NCBI GenBank assembly: GCA_022225965.2
Contig: JAKJXP020000041.1
Coordinates: 186,001 to 250,000 of the forward strand
Direction: 5' to 3'
DNA length: 64,000 nt
From: Diatrype stigma
Lineage: Eukaryota; Ascomycota; Sordariomycetes; Xylariales; Diatrypaceae
Position 1 is the stretch's first letter. Each line of letters begins with the position of its first letter. Below, one piece after another: positions 58,608 through 64,000 of this stretch. Below the pieces are notes generated by a model. That model was given only the letters and a program-made list of their open reading frames with translations. It ran no database searches and was not told the origin of the DNA. Position numbers and translations under genes: made by a program.

Positions 58608-61091
58608 ACCACCGTCTCGTCCGGATACTTCGTAGCAAACATGCCGAGCGCCTTAAGGGTGAAGGTGAACTTGTAGTTGGGGTACGAGATCATGCAGCTC
58701 TTGTTGAAGACGCCCTCGATGGCCTCCTGCTTCCACTCGCCGTTGGGCTGCTGTCGGTCCATGATCAGCTTGATGCCCCTGCGGATCGGCTCGATGTCCG
58801 GGTAGTCCGCCTTGATCAGACCGATCACGGCCCACGCCGTCATCACCACCTGCGAGCCCGTCGCATGCTCCACGTAGACTCCGGTTTCGCAGGACTGCAT
58901 ATCACGCCGTAGTTAGTCATGTGAGATAGATAGATACCGCGAAGTCCAATCTGGCGCGGATTTTATCGAGCAGTAAGCTAGAACCTGGACGAGGATCAAA
59001 GACACTCAAACTTACCTTGTAGCTTTCCGACCATCCTCCGTCTGCCCTCTGCTTTGCGAGCAGGAAATCGCAGGCTTTCTTAGAGTGCAAGCTGTTCTCA
59101 TAGTGCTCCCCTATGCTGTGCATGCTCTCTAGAGCAAACATCGTCGCGTACGTGAAGCAGATAGCCCAGTTGCCGTAGAACGAGCCGTCCGGCCGCTGGT
59201 ACGACTTGATCCACTTGAGGGAGCGTCCGATGAAGGCGTCGATCTCCTTGGGCCGATACTGGGGCCAGTGCTTCCCAAAGACCTTCAGCGCCGTGATCAC
59301 CGCCGTTGTGCACTCCACGTAGTCGTACTCAACCATGATGTTCCCGAACACCTCGGCGGCGTTGAGTAGCTCTAGCAGCCGGCTGCCGCGCGTCGGCTCG
59401 TACGACGAGCAGGCGCCCGTCTGGTTCTGGTAGGTGAGAAGCGTGTCCACGGCATCGAATATCCGCTGGTCCTCCAGCGGCTCTGGGAACCCGGGCGTCT
59501 TCTGGAGGAGGATGACGGACTTGAGCGCTTCGGAAATGCAATCACAGACAGCATAGCCCTGGTCTCTGGTGCTGAAAGCCCATGCTCCTTTGCGCTGCTG
59601 TCGGTAGCACACACCCTGGTCGTTGCAATCCTCGCGGATCTGTTGATCATCGAGGAACCCTAGCGCTTTTGTAAGCATCGGCCGCCAGCGAGGGTCCTGT
59701 TCGAGTCCTGCGTCCACGACGGCTTGTATCAAGAATGCAGTGTCCCAACATTGTACGCCATTCGTTCCATTGCAGAGAAGACCCTCCTTATTGACCCATA
59801 GAGCATCATCGAGACGCTCAATGTGTCGTCGCACCGTGTATGCGCCGGGTCCATCGCGGATGTAGCATACTATAGTATTCATGGGCGCATTCACCGGTGC
59901 GAGATCGGCGAAGTCCGTGTTCGCATCCTCCATATCGACCAGTTTGCTGACCCAGTCGCAGGCCTTGTCCGAGAGGCCTTTGGTACGGCAATAAGGGTTC
60001 CATAGCTTGACAAGGAACCAGTTCAGGGTGTTGAGCAGCCAAGACTTGGGGTGATAGTTATCTCTTGGACAGATTGTATTCCGGTTGCCGGCCCAATCGA
60101 TCTCCTCCCAGGGCTCGACAAACAGCTCCTGTCTGAGGGCGCGGATCACATCCGTCTCCTCGCAGGTCCACTTCTTATCCCATATGTAGGACATTGGCAA
60201 AAACACCTGTCGCATGTGTATCCACCATCTCCAGGGGGCAATGGGCACCCAGTCCGGCAACAACCATATCTCAGGAGGGACGGGGTTGACAATATCCCAC
60301 TTGCAGATGCCCAGCAAGCTGAGCCAGAATTTGGCCCAATGCGGGCCGTGCACAGCACCACCGAGCTTGTGGAGCGTCCCTCGTGCCTTGACCATGGCGG
60401 GATGCTCAGCATCAACGCCGACGAGACGCAGAACGGTGTAATTCAGCGCGGTGCCAAAAACGGTGCTGTCGCCCTCGATGTGTAAACCCCAGCCTCCATC
60501 TTCGGGGTTGGCCCGCGCAAGTAGGTAATTCTTGATCTCGGTCGCGACGTACCACGGAATCGGAGTCTTGGTGGCATACCATGTGAAGACGACGCCGGGC
60601 AATAGGAACATGGGACCGCCGTATTCGCAGCCCCATTGACCCGAGGGAAGCTGGAGCTTCTCGAAGAAAGTAAGACCGTTTTGGACAGCTTCGAGGGGTT
60701 TCGTCGGTTTCGGCAAGTCGGGTTGTTCCTTCAGACCACCGGCGCATTAGCAAAGCGTGTCCTCCTTGGCGGTAGTCTGAGGTATGTGAAAAGGGGGCAC
60801 GGTGCAGCATACCGTGTCGAGGCCTAGGAAGTACTTGTCGGCAATGCTCTGTGGCCACTTATCCACGGCTGCGTCATCTTCGAGATAATGCCAAGTATGT
60901 CTTCCTTTCTCGTCAAGCATACGCCATCGTGTTCGATCAGTTCTGTCCTCCAGTCTTTGCCGTTTCGTTTCGCCGCTCAAACCATCCGCGCCCAGCCGTT
61001 TCTTCGGCTGTTTTCCGCCATTGGCAATGCTACTGCTCAGTTGTCGGTACCCATTTGCTTTAGCCAAGCCATTGGACCGTGTCGTTACCAT
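58604..61091 (-). CDS. ERG7: Oxidosqualene cyclase (lanosterol synthase type)
   Basis: Exons 61091..60813, 60728..59016 and 58894..58604 give 760 residues. The N-terminus MVTTRSNGLAKANG is followed by TRWRMLDEKGRHTWHYL and, after the first splice, EQPDLPKPTKPLEAVQNGL. QW repeats include PSGQWGCEYGG, DGSFYGNWAICFTY, ADGGWSES and PNGEWKQE. The catalytic acid block reads DCISE in QGYAVCDCISEALK, where DCTAE or DCTSE is usual; the Asp is kept. YVECTTAVITAL and NKSCMISYPNYKFTFTLKALG are typical of OSCs. The enzyme cyclises 2,3-oxidosqualene in the ergosterol route at ER or lipid droplets. A specialised triterpene cyclase remains possible. No sterol-tailoring genes are adjacent. Confidence 0.92.
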
Positions 61092-61874
61092 TGTCGATAA
61101 TTGTTGGCGATCGAAGGCAGGCGAGTCGCAAGTTTGGTAGGAGAGAATTGGAAAAAAGGGAAGGGCCAAGCCAAGGGAAGCTGAAGCTTCAGTCGATTAT
61201 TGAATGACACGGCATTGGTAGCGGTGCTCCACTGAGCCGCTGGTACGCTGGGCGGTCAGGCACCCGTGTAACTACTGTCGGTAGGTCACTCTGCGGGGTT
61301 AGCGCTTCCGAGCTAGGTAGCACTTGCGGGTGAGCTGATGCAGAAAAGCCCCTGAAAGCAAATGTTTGGCTACCTTCTACCAGGTAAGGTCCATAGGGGT
61401 CCATAGTTGTCGCAACCCGAGACATCCGGCTAGGCGGGCACTATCGGGTTCAATCAATCGCCGTGAGGTTCACTACTACGGTACAATACACATCAAGTTG
61501 TAGCCCTTCATCTAAGCAGAGTGGACTGTAGTCTATCAGCCATCTGGTGTAGTTATACCTAACGGGGTGATGAAAGACACAGGCCAGCTTTCCTGCGAGA
61601 TAGCCGCTTAGTTAGAGACGAGCATTATCGAGTAGAGAATGAAAGCATACGCTGAATTCAGTTTATAGCAAACCAATAGTTAGTTAGTAGCTCACCATCG
61701 ATATCACGACGACTCAGTTTATATAGTTTCACTTACTACCCTATCCCTTCTCCTCACTCCTGCATATTACATTATCAACCGTACACTTCTTACTCCTCGA
61801 TATCTAATACCCAGCCGGCCCCACCCAATTATTACCACGATACACATGTGCATTCCATTTCCATTCCCATCCCA
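61092..61874. other. Intergenic spacer
   Basis: Cyclase upstream region and 3' flank of the RING gene. A 78-codon minus frame at 61189-61425 begins with ATG but has no domain. I see no gene. Confidence 0.45.
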
Positions 61875-62922
61875 TCATATATACGACACCACCACCGGCT
61901 CATCGCAATGATACGGCTCCCGGCACACGGGGCAATCGTAGCGCCACCGCAGGCACCACGACGCCAGACACCGCTTGTGGAAGGTGTGGCGGCAGGACCG
62001 CAGCGTCAGGACCGCGTCCGCGCCCTCGACTCCCGGGTCGCCGCCCACCACCACCACCATCACGCGGGCCGCCCCTTCCGCCGCATCGAGCGTGGCGGCC
62101 GCCGCGGCCGCCGCTCCGGAGGGCAGGGTCTCTGCCGTCGACGATGTGGACGTCGCCGTCGCCGCCGTGGCAGTCGCCCCCCGCAGCACGGCATGGGGTG
62201 GACGCGCGGGCAAGGCGATGCCGGCCTCCAGGTCGGCCTCCGGGGAGGAGGGCGCGAACGATGATGCCGATGAGGACTCCTGCTTCTCGCCGCCTGTGTC
62301 CGCCCCCGTGGCCCCGCTGTCGTGGGGGTCGAAGAACAGAGGCGTTAGGCATATCGGGCTGCAATCAGTTAACAGGGGTCATACAGAGGGGTAAGTAAGC
62401 AAGTAAGCACAAGCAGGTAAGCGCATGCGGTTCATTCAAGGCATGATCAGAGCAACTTCAACGGTGCGATTTCACCTGTGTGCGTGCATGCGTGCATATT
62501 ACGTACCACGGAGCCGCTTCCGTACCAGCAGGCAAGCTGCGGCTGTCGGTGCGCGTCGACGCCCTCTCGACGAGCCGGAAGGCGGCCTGCATCGGCGTCT
62601 TCGCCGCCGAATGCCCGTATAGCGTTGTCGACGACGATCTGGACGGCGACGCCGACGAGGATGACGATTGTGGGAACGCGAACGCCCACGCGATGCCGAA
62701 CGTCCAGTACGTCATGATCGCCAGGATCCGGAACCAGCGCGCGATCTCACGCCTCTTGAAGTACAGCGTGAAACTATACCATGGTTAGTTAGTACACAGG
62801 CGTCAAGATATTCAGTATGGGAGAAAGGGCAAGGGGGGATGGAGGAGCGCGCACATCATGGCTGATGCCAGGATACCGAAGGCCACCGCGCAGAAGATCG
62901 TTATCCAAGGGTTCACAGCCAT
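61875..62922 (-). CDS. Membrane RING-H2 finger protein (probable E3 ubiquitin ligase)
   Basis: Exons 62922..62855, 62773..62507 and 62358..61875 give 272 residues. An N-terminal membrane helix is visible (VNPWITIFCAVAFGILASAM, split by intron 1), and a second hydrophobic stretch follows (RILAIMTYWTFGIAWAFAF). The second splice creates CPIC at 112-115, the first zinc pair. The rest of the RING is at the C-terminus: CRHTFHKRC (234-242) and CPVC (254-257). The gap between the second and third zinc ligands is 118 residues of Ala/Ser/Thr/Gly-rich sequence, far above the usual 9-39. RING-H2 proteins recruit E2 enzymes; membrane forms act in ER or endosomal quality control. Function here is inferred from the fold only. 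Confidence 0.75.
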
Positions 62923-63694
62923 GATGAGATGCTGGTACGTATATCTAGACGTATACGTGTTCTAAAATAATGTAGTGACTATGCTTGTTCTGCTCTGATA
63001 GTTCTTGATGAGACCTTGGAGGACCTGGTAGTCGGCTAGCGAGCTATGCGGGTTCAATAGAAGCAAGACTCCTAAAATAACAGTTCACTGCTCTGTGCCT
63101 GTTGTGATTCAAGAAAAACAGGTATCTTGTAAGAACTGGCTTTGCGGGAGAAGGAGATGTTGGGCTCGATTTCTTTTACATGCCATCACGATACAGTCTT
63201 CAATCCGGAATACGAGAACCGCATCCACAATACGTTGGGACGTCGGGGGTTTGAAGTTCATGGCTGCCCCTTGCAGAGAAAACTCTGGCCTTTAGTTGAA
63301 GGTTAAATCGGTATTGTCTCTGTGTGCGCTTTATTGAGATGGCCGTCCCTGAGAACTAGGTTCGTAGAAGCAGTAGCTTGCTGCAGTCATCGGTGTTCAA
63401 TGCATTCTACATAGGGACATTGTTGCCGCATAGGCCGACATAACTGAGATACATATATTGGACGATGGAGTTGGCAGTACCTGCGTAGGAGCTCGAATCA
63501 TGATCTATTAGGTATCGGTGAGCGGCATAGCATCGTCCATTGCTATGCACGATATGCGCGAACCCCCATATGCGTCTATTTATAGTACACATACTTACAT
63601 TGGCTCTTCCATCATAAAGTTAACTCCTGAACTTAAACACTCTGCAGGGTGGTACCGATTTATAAACGAAGTATTATGTCATCCAATCCTCCTG
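62923..63694. other. Intergenic spacer
   Basis: RING gene upstream region and 3' flank of the next gene. Short frames only; nothing else is recognised. Confidence 0.5.
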
Positions 63695-64000
63695 TCACTT
63701 GGTCCTCTGCTTCTTGGCTGCTCGCTGCTCAGGTTGTTCCACGTTCGAGTCTATCTCATCCAGCTTCGCTTGCGCAAAATCAATCGCCTCCTTAAGTAGG
63801 ACCTTCTCGCCCCAGCGAACGGCGACCGCCATCTTCTGACGACCTGTGACTTTCTCATGTGAAAGTAGGTTGAAGTCTTGTACGTAACTCGTGGGATACT
63901 GGGACGCCCTGAGCTCGAAGGCGCGCTTCATGACCAACAGCACCATCTGGTTCCGTCTCTGCTTATCCGGCACCGTCTCGGGGCTGACTTTCCGGACGGC
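63695..64000 (-). CDS. Probable SET-domain lysine methyltransferase, C-terminus (5' part beyond window)
   Basis: A minus-strand frame open from the right edge to a stop at 63695, about 101 residues. The segment RRNQMVLLVMKRAFELRASQYPTS, then DFNLLSHEK, RQKMAVAVRWGEKVLLKEAI and a Lys/Arg-rich end (AAKKQRTK) recall the C-terminal helical substrate-binding domain of SETD3/SETD6/Rubisco-LSMT-like methyltransferases. In those, Tyr-Pro-Thr-(Ser/Thr) is followed by an Asp/Leu-rich helix and an Arg-x-Gly-Glu-Lys motif. The basic tail may be a nuclear signal. The SET core is outside the window, so the call is tentative. Confidence 0.5.
   Translation of the reverse strand, partial: AVRKVSPETVPDKQRRNQMVLLVMKRAFELRASQYPTSYVQDFNLLSHEKVTGRQKMAVAVRWGEKVLLKEAIDFAQAKLDEIDSNVEQPEQRAAKKQRTK

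Overview
This window comes from a filamentous ascomycete (Pezizomycotina, probably Sordariomycetes). Evidence is the short GT-AG introns (about 50-200 nt), the family repertoire (HET, Zn2Cys6, PTH11-type rhodopsin-fold, UstYa/DUF3328, tandem GH43) and GC-rich exons set in AT-rich, gene-poor spacers that look affected by repeat-induced point mutation (RIP). All exon joins below were made by eye from splice consensus, reading frame and family resemblance; no search was run.

Layout. 1-4.3 kb: two minus-strand secreted carbohydrate-active genes (a DUF1593/Sde182-type protein cut by the window edge, and a two-catalytic-domain GH43). 5.8-10.6 kb: housekeeping genes, a PAP2 lipid phosphatase and SRP54. 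11.9-16.6 kb: a small cysteine-rich secreted protein, a weak membrane ORF, an alcohol-acetyltransferase-like gene and an aspartic protease pseudogene. 19.7-21.5 kb: a HET-domain gene. 22.5-26.0 kb: a zearalenone-lactonase-like alpha/beta hydrolase divergent from a Zn2Cys6 regulator, with two CCG-N8-CGG palindromes between them. 27.5-29.5 kb: a PiT phosphate permease with a CACGTGGG box upstream. 31.0-35.0 kb: a secreted beta-helix protein and a P450. 35-40.6 kb: a gene-poor island.

40.6-53 kb: the accessory stretch of greatest interest. It holds an FAD monooxygenase, a PTH11-like receptor, two convergent UstYa (DUF3328) oxidase genes, an 84-residue secreted precursor with tandem Lys-Arg-bounded repeats, and an MFS sugar-type transporter. 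Two UstYa proteins beside a Kex2-type repeat precursor is the hallmark of dikaritin-type fungal RiPP clusters (ustiloxin, phomopsin, asperipin, victorin). The repeats here (DGATEFDPDLLL and DGATEFDPDVFL) match no product I know. This is the best candidate for an undescribed system.

55.9-64 kb: conserved genes again, SGT1, an oxidosqualene cyclase (ERG7-like), a membrane RING-H2 protein and the C-terminus of a probable SET-domain methyltransferase cut by the right edge.
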